64,000 nt of DNA from Paenarthrobacter histidinolovorans (lineage in GTDB: Bacteria > Actinomycetota > Actinomycetes > Actinomycetales > Micrococcaceae): NCBI RefSeq assembly GCF_014647595.1, contig NZ_BMPM01000002.1:310001-374000 (forward strand), in the 5' to 3' direction. A model generated the notes under the pieces. The model saw only the letters and a program-made list of their open reading frames with translations, had not been told where the DNA came from and did no database searches. The position numbers and the translations under genes are program-made. Shown piece by piece: positions 9,140 to 17,924 of this stretch (position 1 is the stretch's first letter; the number at the start of each line of letters is the position of its first letter).

Positions 9140-10669
9140 TTGCAGCCTTCGGAAGCTACGCATTCCAACACCACACAGGACACCAGGACCGTGCTGGTGA
9201 CCGGCGCCACCGGCTACATCGGGGGCCGGTTGGTTCCGCGGCTCCTCGAAGCCGGCCACAAGGTCAAAGTCCTGGTCCGTACGCCCCAAAAGATCGCAGA
9301 CGTCCCGTGGCATGACGACGTCGACATTATTGAAAACAGCCTGTCCGACGCCGACGGCCTCGCCGAGGCGCTCGACGGCGTGGATGTCCTGTACTACCTG
9401 GTGCACTCCATGGCCTCGGGCAGCGGTTTCGAGGCCAAGGAAGAGGCCATGGCCCGCCTCGTTGCCGGGGCGGCCGCTGAAGCCGGAGTGGACAGGATCG
9501 TGTACCTCGGCGGGCTGCACCCGGAGAACACGGAACTGTCCACGCACATGCGCTCCCGCGAAACCGTGGGAAAGGTGTTCCTGGAATCCCCGGTGGACGC
9601 CATCGTTTTCCAGGCAGGCGTGGTGATCGGCTCCGGCTCTGCGTCGTTCGAGATGATCCGGCACCTGGCCGACACCCTCCCCGTCATGCCCGCACCCAGC
9701 TGGGTTAATAACCGGATTGAGGCCATCGCAGTGCGGGACGTCCTGCACTATCTCGTCGCCGCCGCCGCCCTCCCGGACAAACTGAACCGCTCCTTCGACA
9801 TCGGTTCCCGGGACGTCCTGAAGTACAAGGAGATGATGAATGAGTACGCCGTGGAACGCGGGCTCCCCCGGCGGCTGGTGATCGCGCTTCCCGTCCCCGC
9901 GCCCAAGCTCGCCGGGCTGTGGGTGGCCCTGGTGACACCCATCCCGTTGTCCATGTCCCTGCCGTTGGTGCAGTCGCTGCAGCACGATGCCGTGTCGCGG
10001 GAGCACGACGTCGACCGTTACATCAAGCAGCCCGACGGCGGCCTGACCTCCTATCGTCGCGCCGTCGCCCTGGCGCTGGGCAAGGAACGGGACGGGCAGG
10101 TGGAAACCACCTGGGCCAACGCCGGCATCGACGCCGATCCCCTTCCGAGCGACCCCGATTGGGCCGGGTACAAAGTGTTCCTGGATGAGCGCACCTTCCA
10201 CAGCGAGGCCAAACCCGGGAACGTGTGGACCATCATCGAGGGCATCGGCGGCAGGAACGGCTGGTACTCACTGCCTTTGGCGTGGCGGGTGCGCGGCTGG
10301 TTGGACAAGCTGCAGGGCGGCGCGGGGCTGCTGCGGGGCCGCCGGCACCCCAAGACGCTGAACACCGGCGAGGTAGTGGATTGGTGGAGGGTCGAGGCGA
10401 TCGATCGCGGCCACCTGCTGCGGTTGCGGGCCGAAATGCGTGCTCCGGGCGGCGCCTGGCTTGAGCTGTCGGTGGAACCCGACGGCGACGGGAGCCTCTA
10501 CAAGCAGCGTGCCATTTTCTTCCCGCGTGGCCTGGCCGGTCGGCTCTATTGGTTGGGCGTGTACCCGTTCCACGGCTTCATCTTCCCTTCGATGGCCCGC
10601 AACATCTCGGCAGCAGCAACCACCCTTCAGGAGGAAACGGGTTCAAGTGAGTCCACCCGGACCCCGTAG
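9140..10669 (+). CDS. SDR-family NAD(P)-binding protein with C-terminal DUF2867 domain
   Basis: About 509 residues. The N-terminal half is an NmrA-like short-chain dehydrogenase fold: VLVTGATGYIGGRLVPRLLE binds the dinucleotide, then YYLVHSMASG, VDRIVYLGGL and VVIGSGSASFEMI. From about residue 340 a DUF2867 (START/SRPBCC-like) domain follows, ending around FHGFIFPSMARNI. This two-domain architecture is common in actinobacteria; the reaction is not known. I chose the TTG at 9140 because AGGAG ends 5 bases before it and the family begins there; the frame is open to an upstream start at 9092 that lacks a site and overlaps the mfd promoter region. DUF2505 follows 47 bp downstream. Confidence 0.85.
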   Translation: MQPSEATHSNTTQDTRTVLVTGATGYIGGRLVPRLLEAGHKVKVLVRTPQKIADVPWHDDVDIIENSLSDADGLAEALDGVDVLYYLVHSMASGSGFEAKEEAMARLVAGAAAEAGVDRIVYLGGLHPENTELSTHMRSRETVGKVFLESPVDAIVFQAGVVIGSGSASFEMIRHLADTLPVMPAPSWVNNRIEAIAVRDVLHYLVAAAALPDKLNRSFDIGSRDVLKYKEMMNEYAVERGLPRRLVIALPVPAPKLAGLWVALVTPIPLSMSLPLVQSLQHDAVSREHDVDRYIKQPDGGLTSYRRAVALALGKERDGQVETTWANAGIDADPLPSDPDWAGYKVFLDERTFHSEAKPGNVWTIIEGIGGRNGWYSLPLAWRVRGWLDKLQGGAGLLRGRRHPKTLNTGEVVDWWRVEAIDRGHLLRLRAEMRAPGGAWLELSVEPDGDGSLYKQRAIFFPRGLAGRLYWLGVYPFHGFIFPSMARNISAAATTLQEETGSSESTRTP

Positions 10670-10716
10670 GATGTTGGGAGCTAAAAAGCTTCACCACCAC
10701 CATCCACGGAGGACCC

Positions 10717-11214
10717 ATGGCCCTGAGTGCATCCACCACCCTGCCCCACAGCGTTGACCGCGTAGCGGCCGTCTTTGTTGACGAGGATTTCCTGCGCCAC
10801 ACGAGCGAATACGTGGGCGGCTCGCTGGAATCGTTCACCGTTGACGGCGACACTGCCGGTGCTTTCACCACCACCACCGTTCGCACGCTGCCCACCACAC
10901 GCCTGCCGGAGATCGCCCGCAAGTTCGTTGGCGAAACCCTGAAGGTCACCCAGACCGAGGAGTGGGAGGCTCCTGCCGCCGATGGCTCGCGTGCCAGCAA
11001 AATCGCCCTGAAGATTTCCGGCGCTCCCCTGGACGTGACTGCGGTCCAGCGCCTCGTCGCTGAGGGCGGCAGCACCCGGATCGAGCTCGAAGGCAACGTG
11101 ACCTCTTCGGTTCCGTTCCTGGGCGGGAAGATCGCTGACGCTGCCGAGCCCATGGTGGGCAAGGCACTTGGCATCCAGTCGCAGCAGGCGCAGGCTTGGC
11201 TCGAAAGCCACTAG
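10717..11214 (+). CDS. DUF2505 domain protein
   Basis: A 165-residue soluble protein that nearly fills a DUF2505 domain, an actinobacterial family with an SRPBCC-like fold (SVDRVAAVFVDEDFLRHTS near the start, LGGKIADAAEPMVGKALGIQ near the end). The fold suggests binding of a hydrophobic ligand, but no substrate is known. GGAGG sits 4 bases ahead of the ATG. The next gene starts 1 base after its stop, so the two are translated together; the SDR/DUF2867 gene just upstream may be in the same transcript. Confidence 0.85.
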   Translation: MALSASTTLPHSVDRVAAVFVDEDFLRHTSEYVGGSLESFTVDGDTAGAFTTTTVRTLPTTRLPEIARKFVGETLKVTQTEEWEAPAADGSRASKIALKISGAPLDVTAVQRLVAEGGSTRIELEGNVTSSVPFLGGKIADAAEPMVGKALGIQSQQAQAWLESH

Positions 11215-11215
11215 C

Positions 11216-11437
11216 GTGGAGATCCCCGCAATCCTGGCGATTGTCCTGATCGTTGCCGGCGTGTGGTCCCTTGCAGTGTGGCCGCAGTTCCTGAAGCGCG
11301 TCATGAAGGACCCCCGGGCCCGCGACGCCGCCGGCAAGGCCACGAAATTCCTGACGGTCCACGTCGTCCTGGTCACCATCTCCATGGTGCTGGGACTGGC
11401 GACGGCGGTCATCGGGATCGCGGGCCTCGTCGCCTAA
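11216..11437 (+). CDS. SCO4848-like small membrane protein
   Basis: 73 residues with two membrane helices (about 3-20 and 46-70). The loop between them holds WSLAVWPQFLKRVMKDPRA, then FLTVHVVL, which I recognise as the pattern of the actinobacterial SCO4848 family. Function unknown. The start is GTG at 11216, one base after the preceding stop; an ATG at 11168 would overlap DUF2505 by 47 bp and give a highly basic, non-family N-terminus. Translational coupling with the DUF2505 gene is likely. Confidence 0.7.
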   Translation: MEIPAILAIVLIVAGVWSLAVWPQFLKRVMKDPRARDAAGKATKFLTVHVVLVTISMVLGLATAVIGIAGLVA

Positions 11438-11442
11438 GTTTC

Positions 11443-11510
11443 ACCCAACTGGGTCGCAGGTCACGTCGTTCTCAGCGCTGGGAACGACCTGATCTGCGAC
11501 CCAGTTGGGT
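11443..11510. repeat. 68-bp imperfect palindrome, possible terminator
   Basis: Outer arms of 17 bp match perfectly (ACCCAACTGGGTCGCAG at 11443-11459, complement at 11494-11510). Pairing continues inward with three mismatches to a central AGCGCT at 11474-11479, so the whole 68 bp is one palindrome. It lies between the SCO4848-like gene and nhaA on the same strand. It has no long T run. It could end the upstream transcript, or be a dispersed palindromic element. Confidence 0.75.
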
Positions 11511-11594
11511 AAGATGGACATTGGTGTGCCGGGAAGTCTGGTCGGCGTGTATTTGATGTACCCGCAAATGCCCGCCCAGCGTTAGGAGCCCTCA

Positions 11595-12908
11595 GTGGCC
11601 CAGCAGCCTCCCGCAACACCCACAGCCCAGTCAGGCAAAGTCTTCTCCCGCTCCACTTACCCGGAATACCGCAGGATCCTCTCGATCCTGCGAACGGAAA
11701 CCGTGGGCGGCGCACTTCTCCTGGCAGCAACCGTCATAGCCCTCATCTGGGCCAACTCCCCCGCCGCGGACGGCTACTTCGCACTCCGCGACGTCAAGAT
11801 CGGCTACGAACCGTGGCACCTTGAGCTCAGTCTGGGCCATTGGGCCTCCGACGGCCTGCTGGCGGTGTTCTTCTTCCTGGCCGGGCTCGAGTTGAAACGC
11901 GAATTCGTGGCCGGGGAACTCCGCAAACCGGCGCGGGCGGTGGTCCCGGTCGCAGCCGCGATCGGCGGGGTGGCCGTTCCTGCCCTGATCTTCGTCCTGT
12001 TCAACCTCGGCTCCCCTGAAACACTCAAGGGCTGGGCCATCCCCACGGCCACGGACATTGCCTTCGCACTGGCGGTCCTGGCCGTGATCAACACCCACCT
12101 TCCCGCCGCCCTCCGGACGTTCCTGCTGACGCTTGCCGTGGTGGATGACCTCATCGCCATCGGCATCATCGCCTTCTTCTACTCCACCGGGCTCCAGCCG
12201 CTGATGCTGTTGGCCGCTCTGGTGCCGTTGGCCCTCTTTACATTCCTGGTGCAGAAAAGGATCCACAGCTGGTACCTCCTTGTGCCGCCGGCCTTGGCGA
12301 CCTGGGGATTCGTCCACGCCTCCGGCATCCACGCCACCGTGGCAGGAGTTCTGTTGGGCTTCGCCGTTCCGGTACTGGCCAGCGGCAAAAAAGGAGAGCC
12401 CGCGGAGGGCCTGGCCGAGCACCTCGAACACAAACTGCGCCCATTCTCGGCAGGTTTCGCCGTGCCGGTGTTCGCGTTCTTCTCCGCTGGCGTGGCCTTG
12501 GGAGGACTGGACGGTATGGGCGCGGCCTTGCGGGATCCCGTGGCGCTGGGGATCGTGGCAGCGTTGGTGCTCGGCAAGGCCGTGGGCGTCTTCGGCACGA
12601 CGTTCCTGGTCACCAAAACCACGCGCGCCAGCCTGGATTCAGGCATCGCCTGGATCGACCTTTTCGGCCTGGCGCTGTTGGCCGGCATCGGTTTCACCGT
12701 CTCGTTGCTCATCGGCGAGCTGAGCTTCGGAGCAGGTTCGGCCCACAACGACCACGCCAAGGTGGCCATCCTGGCAGGTTCCTTGATCTCGGCGCTGCTG
12801 GCCGCCGTCGTGCTCAAAGCCCGTAACCGGCGTTACCGCCAGGTGCAGTTGGAAGAAGAACGGGACGACGACGGCGACGGCGTGCCTGACGTCTTTGCCC
12901 GCAGCTGA
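11595..12908 (+). CDS. nhaA: Na+/H+ antiporter NhaA
   Basis: 437 residues with about eleven to twelve membrane segments. It exchanges sodium for protons at the cytoplasmic membrane, supporting salt and alkali tolerance. Family motifs are present: [13 protein letters not shown] in the N-terminal third, [17 protein letters not shown], then [14 protein letters not shown] with the paired aspartates used for ion binding, and [13 protein letters not shown] near the end. The C-terminus is acidic and soluble ([10 protein letters not shown]). The start is GTG at 11595, with TAGGAG 6 bases upstream. Length is somewhat above the E. coli protein because of both termini. It converges on sufU with only 21 bp between the stops. 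Confidence 0.95.
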   Translation: MAQQPPATPTAQSGKVFSRSTYPEYRRILSILRTETVGGALLLAATVIALIWANSPAADGYFALRDVKIGYEPWHLELSLGHWASDGLLAVFFFLAGLELKREFVAGELRKPARAVVPVAAAIGGVAVPALIFVLFNLGSPETLKGWAIPTATDIAFALAVLAVINTHLPAALRTFLLTLAVVDDLIAIGIIAFFYSTGLQPLMLLAALVPLALFTFLVQKRIHSWYLLVPPALATWGFVHASGIHATVAGVLLGFAVPVLASGKKGEPAEGLAEHLEHKLRPFSAGFAVPVFAFFSAGVALGGLDGMGAALRDPVALGIVAALVLGKAVGVFGTTFLVTKTTRASLDSGIAWIDLFGLALLAGIGFTVSLLIGELSFGAGSAHNDHAKVAILAGSLISALLAAVVLKARNRRYRQVQLEEERDDDGDGVPDVFARS

Positions 12909-12929
12909 CGCGGAGGTGCTTCGCGGAGC

Positions 12930-13382
12930 CTAGGCGGTTGCCTGGTTGAGGGCGTCCTCGGCGGCCACCCAGGAGATCATGGCGCACTTGACCCGGGCGG
13001 CGTAGCGGGCCACTCCCTCGAACGCTGCGGCGTCGCCCAGGATCTCCGGGTCTGCCTGCACTTTCCCGCGGGAACGCAGGACTTCGCGGAAGTTATCGAT
13101 CACGGAGTGCAGTTCCGCGACGGACATGCCCTCCCCCATCTCGCTGAGCACGGAGGCCGAGGCCATGGAAATGGAACAGCCGGCGCCGTCCCAACTGATC
13201 TGCTGGACTGTTCCGTCCGCGACGGCGAGCCGCAACGTCACTTCGTCCCCGCACACGGGGTTCAGCTGGTGGGATTGACCGGTGGAGGCACCGGCAGGGG
13301 CTTGTGTTTCGGCGAGCCCGCTGCCGTGCCGCTGCTTGGAATGGTCCAGGATGATCTGCTGGTAAAGCTGGTCAAGACTCAT
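12930..13382 (-). CDS. sufU: iron-sulfur cluster / sulfur-transfer protein SufU
   Basis: 150 residues of the IscU-like SufU type, which accepts sulfur from SufS and holds zinc in Gram-positive bacteria. The ligand set is visible: Cys44 and Asp46 (NPVCGDEVTL), Cys69 (DGAGCSIS) and Cys133 (RVKCAMISW). The start at 13382 gives the usual MSLDQLYQQIILDH N-terminus; the frame is open to 13469 but that overlaps sufS. It lies 37 bp after the sufS stop and is surely co-transcribed with it. The rest of the suf operon (sufBCD) is not in this window. Confidence 0.95.
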   Translation of the reverse strand: MSLDQLYQQIILDHSKQRHGSGLAETQAPAGASTGQSHQLNPVCGDEVTLRLAVADGTVQQISWDGAGCSISMASASVLSEMGEGMSVAELHSVIDNFREVLRSRGKVQADPEILGDAAAFEGVARYAARVKCAMISWVAAEDALNQATA

Positions 13383-13419
13383 GGTGCTGATGCCCGTTTC
13401 TAAGAAAAAGTCAGTGTGG

Positions 13420-14745
13420 TCAGGCCTGGAAGTAGGCCCGGACGCCGGAAACGGCGTCGAGGAAAGCATCGACGTCGTCCGTGGTGTTGTAGAGGTAGGT
13501 ACTGGCCCGGGTGGTTGCCGTCAGGCCGAGGCGGCGGTGCAGAGGTTGGGCGCAGTGATGGCCGACGCGAACGGCGATTCCGCGGTCGTCGAGGAATTGC
13601 CCGACGTCGTGGGCGTGGACACCGGCGACGTCGAAGGCTGCCAAACCGATCCGCTCAGCCCCGGACGCCGGACCAACGACGCGGATGCCCTCGATGCTCT
13701 CGAGTCCTTTGACCAGGCGCTGGCCCAAGGTGGCTTCCCAGGCGTGGATACGATCGATGCCCGTTTCTGAAAGGTAGTTCACGGCAGCTGCCAAGGCCAC
13801 AGCCTGGGAGATGCGCTGCGTTCCGGCCTCAAAGCGCTGGGGTGCGGGCAGGTATTCTGCGCGTTCCATGGTGACTGTGGTGATCATGGAGCCACCTGTG
13901 AGGAACGGGGGCAGCACGTCCAGGAGCTCCTGCTTCCCGTACAGCACACCCACTCCAGTGGGAGCCAGCATCTTGTGGCCGGAGAACACGGCGAAGTCAA
14001 CGTCGAGCTTCTTCACGTCCACTGCCATGTGGGGAACCGACTGGCAGGCATCGAGCACTACCAGTGCCCCAACGCGGCGTGCCATGGCCACCAGCTCAGC
14101 AACGGGGTTGATGGTGCCCAGGACGTTTGAGGCATGGGTGAAAGCCAGGAGCCGGGTCCGGTTCCCGATGATCTCTGCGGCGGCATCAAGGCCAAGCGCT
14201 CCGTCATCGGTAATGGGGATGTGCTTCAGCGTGGCGCCCGTGCGGAAGGCGAGCTCCTGCCACGGAATGAGATTGGCGTGGTGTTCCATCGCGGTGACAA
14301 CGATCTCGTCGCCGGGACCGATGGCCAGGTCCTTCAGGGCCGAGCTGCCGCGGCCTTGGGCCGCCCACAACGCGGCGTTGGAGAGGGCGTAGCTGATGAG
14401 GTTGAGGCCTTCGGTGGCGTTGGAGGTCCACACCGTTTCCTCGTACTGTGCGCCGATGAAGTCCGCCACGGTCTGGCGGGCGTCCTCAAACGCCTCGGTC
14501 GCCTCGACGGCCAGGTGGTGGGCGCCACGGTGCACGGCAGCGTTGCGTTGCTCGTAGAACTCCTGCTCGGCTTCGATGACGCTGAGCGGATTTTGCGAGG
14601 TAGCACCGGAATCAAGGTAGATCAGCGGTTTACCGTTGACCAGTTGGTCCAGCACCGGGAAGTCGTTCCGGATCCGCAACACCTCCGCGTTGTCCATGGC
14701 ATGCACGGACTGTAGCAATGAGGCGGGTGTTGATACGGCAGTCAA
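13420..14745 (-). CDS. sufS: cysteine desulfurase SufS
   Basis: A 441-residue PLP-dependent enzyme that takes sulfur from cysteine as a persulfide. The PLP lysine is about Lys258 in FSGHKMLAPTGVGVLYG. The catalytic cysteine is about Cys398 in VGHHCAQPLHRRLGL, and the PLP-stacking region is EHHANLIPWQ. Features match group II (SufS/CsdA). The start codon is TTG at 14745, preceded by AAGGAG 6 bases away, stronger than the internal ATG at 14697. It overlaps no neighbour; the large ATPase gene ends 79 bp upstream. Its partner sufU follows directly. Confidence 0.95.
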   Translation of the reverse strand: MTAVSTPASLLQSVHAMDNAEVLRIRNDFPVLDQLVNGKPLIYLDSGATSQNPLSVIEAEQEFYEQRNAAVHRGAHHLAVEATEAFEDARQTVADFIGAQYEETVWTSNATEGLNLISYALSNAALWAAQGRGSSALKDLAIGPGDEIVVTAMEHHANLIPWQELAFRTGATLKHIPITDDGALGLDAAAEIIGNRTRLLAFTHASNVLGTINPVAELVAMARRVGALVVLDACQSVPHMAVDVKKLDVDFAVFSGHKMLAPTGVGVLYGKQELLDVLPPFLTGGSMITTVTMERAEYLPAPQRFEAGTQRISQAVALAAAVNYLSETGIDRIHAWEATLGQRLVKGLESIEGIRVVGPASGAERIGLAAFDVAGVHAHDVGQFLDDRGIAVRVGHHCAQPLHRRLGLTATTRASTYLYNTTDDVDAFLDAVSGVRAYFQA

Positions 14746-14824
14746 GGGGCGCTCCTTGGGAATCCTTCAGGGACTCCCCATTATCCCACGCGGGCCCGGA
14801 TCGGGAGGTGTGCCGTACAGCACG

Positions 14825-17311
14825 TCAGGCGCCGGCCCTCCCCGGCACCCAACCCAGCGGTGGCACGGCCTCGCTCTCCACCGCGCCGCGGAGCCGCTCA
14901 ACCAGCACCGATACCCGCCGGGCCGCCGCAGTGCGGGCCTTCGCCTGGTACCCGGCAGCTGCACGCGCGTAGCAAACGGCAGCGTGGGCGAACTGCCGGC
15001 CCGCCGACAATGAGCGGCCCGCCGCCTCAAGCGACCTTTGCTCGTCCTCCGCCAGGGCAGCAGCAAAAGTCCGCAACGCCGCCCCACCGGCACCATCGAC
15101 GCCGGAAGCGGCTGCTGCCAGCCGCAGCAGGATGGCCGGATCGACGACGCCGGTACCGCTCGCGTTGAGCGCCAGCATGGACAACGCCTCAGCTTCCAAC
15201 AGCACCCTTCCCTGGGCTTGGGCTTCTTCCGCGAGCGCCAGCAGGTGCGTGGAGGTACCGGTAGAGCGGTCCCGTGCTGCGGCACGGTAGAGGATGCTGA
15301 TCCGGTCCAGGAGGTCGTCCGGCGTCGCTGCGGGGAGCCGACTTTCCAGCCAGGAGTCGCCTTGTGTGGCCAGCCCCAGTGCCTTGCCCGGGTTTCCGCA
15401 CAGTGCCTCACAGTAGGCCATCATGGCCGCAGCCAAGGATCGGACCGGCGGCAGGCCGGCGTCGGACAGTTCCGCCAGTACGGCCTCAAGCGTGCCGCGG
15501 GCCGCCCGCGGGAATCCCTGGCTGAGCTGGGCGTAGGCCCGTGCGGTTTCAGAACATACGGCCAGGTAGCTGGGCACGGCTGACGCCGAGTACTCCACGA
15601 GCGGGACCATGGCACTCCACGCCAGATTGTGCCGCAAGCAGATCACGTGCCGAAGCGCCGCGCCCGCACGGAACGTCGCCATGGAGGGGTCAGTGCCCAC
15701 GGCTTTCATTGTCTCAGTGGACTTTTCCAGTGCCTCCACGGCGGCACCGGACAGGAGCAGGCGTTCGGCTTCCCGCACCTCCCCTGCGATCCGCGCGGCA
15801 GTGTCAGCAGCGCCGTCGCCTGCCTTCAGATCGGCGTGCACTGCGCCGAGCAGTTCCAGCGCCATGAGCCGCCCACCGGCGTCGGCCTTCACTTCCGCCG
15901 AGCTGCCCGCTGTGGCCAAGTGACGGAGGACAGGTTCGGCCTCGGCCAGTTGACCTTCGGCGATCAACGCCCGGGCCCTCAGCATTCCCGCTTCCTCCAG
16001 GTGGTCCGGAGCCTTCACTGCCGAGGCAACCTGGAGGGCAAGTTCGGCGGTTACGGGCCGGTCGGCGGCCGGCGCCGCCGCCAGCAGGAGCTCATCCGGC
16101 AGGCCCAGGCCGCAGTCCAGGGTCCAGGTCATCCACCGCAACATACTCGGCGCCGTCTCCAGCGTGAGTCCGGGGTCCTCGATCCTTTGATGGAGGGCAA
16201 GGCTCCGGGACCGCGGAACTGCAAGCCGGATGCCCTCCCCCCGCAACCACGAGCCCATGCGGGCCATCAGGGGCCGGCCCGGCAACAACCTGATGTGGTG
16301 TTCGGCCAAGAGGTTCTCCACGGCTTTGTGGCCGCAGTGGCGCTCCAGGACCTCGACGGCGATTGGCTCGGCCAACGCGATCAGCTCCAAAGCCAGCCGC
16401 TCGTCCGGCGGCCGGGCGCCGTTTTCCGCCTGGACGCGTTCCACGACGCCAGGCCAGCGGCAATGCGCCCGGGTGTTGATGGTCCAATACCCTTCCCGCT
16501 GTACCAGGAGCCCTGCACGGCGCGCGTCCTCCACGGCGAGGCAGAGGATGCCCACGTTGAAGCCGCTCATGACCGCCAGGAGGCTGCTGGTCCGGCGCTG
16601 GATCTTGCCGCCGAGCAGAGATTCACACAGGGCGTGCGCCTCCGTGAAGGTGAACGGCGGAAGCAGGTACTGCTCCATGAAGCCGTCTTCCCAGAGTTGG
16701 TACAGATCCTGCGGCAGCGGGCGCCGGCTGTCCGCAGTGGCAACGAGTTTGGCACCGAATCCGGGGATGAGCTGCAGCAGCACACCCAGGGAGGCCGGGT
16801 CGACGTAGTGGATGTCGTCCACCAGCAGGACCAGCTGGGGCCGGGGCGGCTGGTTCCGGCGTGCGTTGCGTCGCCGGATGGCGGGGGGCGAGTACAGGTA
16901 ATTGGCTGGTCCGAGTGTGCTGGTGAGGGCGCGAAGGACATGGAGTCCTGGCAGCGGTCCCCCGCTGGTCCCCGTGTAGGCGCCGGTCACTGCGTCCGCG
17001 CTGGTATCCAGGTCACGCGCAGCGCCCCCCAGCAGGCCTATGGAAGCATCAAGGATGCCGTATTGGGTCGCTTCCAGGTCCAGGCTTCCGGCGAAGGTTC
17101 GGACATCCATGGTCCCGGGCAGTCCGGCTTTGAGGGAGAGCAGCATATGGCTCTTGCCCGAGCCCGCCTCGCCGGCCACAAGAATGCCGCTTTTGGAGGG
17201 TGAGCGTACGGCAGAAATAACGAGTTCCAGCAAGTGTGCTCTATCGGGCAGTGTCGGGGATGCCAGCCTGGCTGTGACGGTGTCTTCGTCCAGCCAAGGG
17301 TCCGGCAGCAT
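14825..17311 (-). CDS. large AAA/STAND-like ATPase paralogous to the LuxR regulators, lacking the HTH
   Basis: About 828 residues. The N-terminus holds Walker A (VAGEAGSGKSHML, about residues 43-55) and, about 130 residues later, Walker B (LVLLVDDIHYVD). A long helical, TPR-like region follows to the end. It is related to the next two genes upstream: it shares WTLDCGLGLPDELLLAA with WALDCGADVADEQLLQAA of the 17925-20582 protein at the same place in the architecture. It ends in RLRGAVESEAVPPLGW, with no LuxR helix-turn-helix. The ATG at 17311 has GGAG 5 bases upstream; the frame runs to 17494 but with low-complexity coding. It may act by binding its paralogues or another partner; that is inference. 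Confidence 0.85.
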   Translation of the reverse strand: MLPDPWLDEDTVTARLASPTLPDRAHLLELVISAVRSPSKSGILVAGEAGSGKSHMLLSLKAGLPGTMDVRTFAGSLDLEATQYGILDASIGLLGGAARDLDTSADAVTGAYTGTSGGPLPGLHVLRALTSTLGPANYLYSPPAIRRRNARRNQPPRPQLVLLVDDIHYVDPASLGVLLQLIPGFGAKLVATADSRRPLPQDLYQLWEDGFMEQYLLPPFTFTEAHALCESLLGGKIQRRTSSLLAVMSGFNVGILCLAVEDARRAGLLVQREGYWTINTRAHCRWPGVVERVQAENGARPPDERLALELIALAEPIAVEVLERHCGHKAVENLLAEHHIRLLPGRPLMARMGSWLRGEGIRLAVPRSRSLALHQRIEDPGLTLETAPSMLRWMTWTLDCGLGLPDELLLAAAPAADRPVTAELALQVASAVKAPDHLEEAGMLRARALIAEGQLAEAEPVLRHLATAGSSAEVKADAGGRLMALELLGAVHADLKAGDGAADTAARIAGEVREAERLLLSGAAVEALEKSTETMKAVGTDPSMATFRAGAALRHVICLRHNLAWSAMVPLVEYSASAVPSYLAVCSETARAYAQLSQGFPRAARGTLEAVLAELSDAGLPPVRSLAAAMMAYCEALCGNPGKALGLATQGDSWLESRLPAATPDDLLDRISILYRAAARDRSTGTSTHLLALAEEAQAQGRVLLEAEALSMLALNASGTGVVDPAILLRLAAAASGVDGAGGAALRTFAAALAEDEQRSLEAAGRSLSAGRQFAHAAVCYARAAAGYQAKARTAAARRVSVLVERLRGAVESEAVPPLGWVPGRAGA

Positions 17312-17590
17312 GCACACTCCAATAGCAGCAGTCCCATGTCCGGGAGGTTTGTGATTCCGCGATTCGCGGGTCCCTGGCTTAGAAGCCGGCGGCGGCTGGG
17401 GGGAGAGTCTCGGTCTCAGAAGACTCTGTCGCCGCCGGCTTCGTTCAGGGCCGGACCACCTTCCGGTGGCCGGGGCACCGGCTGAAGAGACCACCGATGC
17501 GGTTGATGCGACTTTCGGAATCCCGGTGATGCTTGGGGCTGAACCGTTCTTCCAAGATCAATACTGCCGGGGGCGCAAAAGCCAAACACC

Positions 17591-17611
17591 AGTAATCGGT
17601 ACTCGATTACT
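17591..17611. promoter_or_regulatory. 21-bp dyad, candidate operator
   Basis: AGTAATCG, 5-base spacer GTACT, CGATTACT: a perfect 8-bp inverted repeat of the size bound by LuxR-type dimers. The core GTACTC (17599-17604) recurs at 17642-17647, 43 bp away, about four helical turns. It lies 280 bp upstream of the start at 17311 and 334 bp from the stop of the upstream regulator. The link to the LuxR proteins beside it is inference. Confidence 0.5.
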
Positions 17612-17860
17612 TGGGGGCTTTTCAGGGCCGGATACTGTGTTGTACTCAGTAACCGGAAGGAGCACTACTTGGTTCCGACACGAAAAAACCGCGAATTACT
17701 CCATTGATTGGTTAAATAGGCGCAATTCGGGTGCCTGGGGCCGGAAGGCTCTTTTGCGGGTACTCAAACGGGCCGAACGTGAATTCCGGCTGCCGGCCCG
17801 ATTCGGGGCTTCGCTGCGCACCATGCCACGCCCGCAGCCCAGCACGCAGCGAACCCACGA

Positions 17861-17906
17861 AACGGGAGCCTCAGTCAACGGGAGCCTCAGTCAAACGGGA
17901 ACCTGA
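17861..17906. repeat. 16-bp tandem repeat with a degenerate third copy
   Basis: AACGGGAGCCTCAGTC at 17861-17876 is repeated exactly at 17877-17892, followed by a decayed copy (ACGGGAACCTGA). It lies just beyond the stop of the 17925-20582 gene. Likely replication slippage; a regulatory role is not shown. Confidence 0.6.
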
Positions 17907-17924
17907 ACGGATCACCCCGGAGCG

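Larger units (their letters stand above)
17312..17924. other. 613-bp noncoding gap in the regulator cluster
   Basis: No convincing gene. A 146-codon plus-strand frame (17466-17906) has unlikely composition and no family. The middle (about 17560-17720) is clearly richer in A+T than the surroundings, as expected for a promoter region serving the minus-strand gene starting at 17311. It contains a strong dyad, a second partial copy of its core 43 bp away, and a 16-bp tandem repeat near the other gene's stop. Confidence 0.7.

Noticed and set aside
15629..17203. 524-codon plus-strand frame
   Set aside because: Antisense to the HTH-less ATPase gene, which carries Walker motifs and paralogue similarity.
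17466..17906. 146-codon plus-strand frame in the regulator gap
   Set aside because: No recognisable family, no good ribosome binding site, and its composition looks like translated promoter DNA and repeats.
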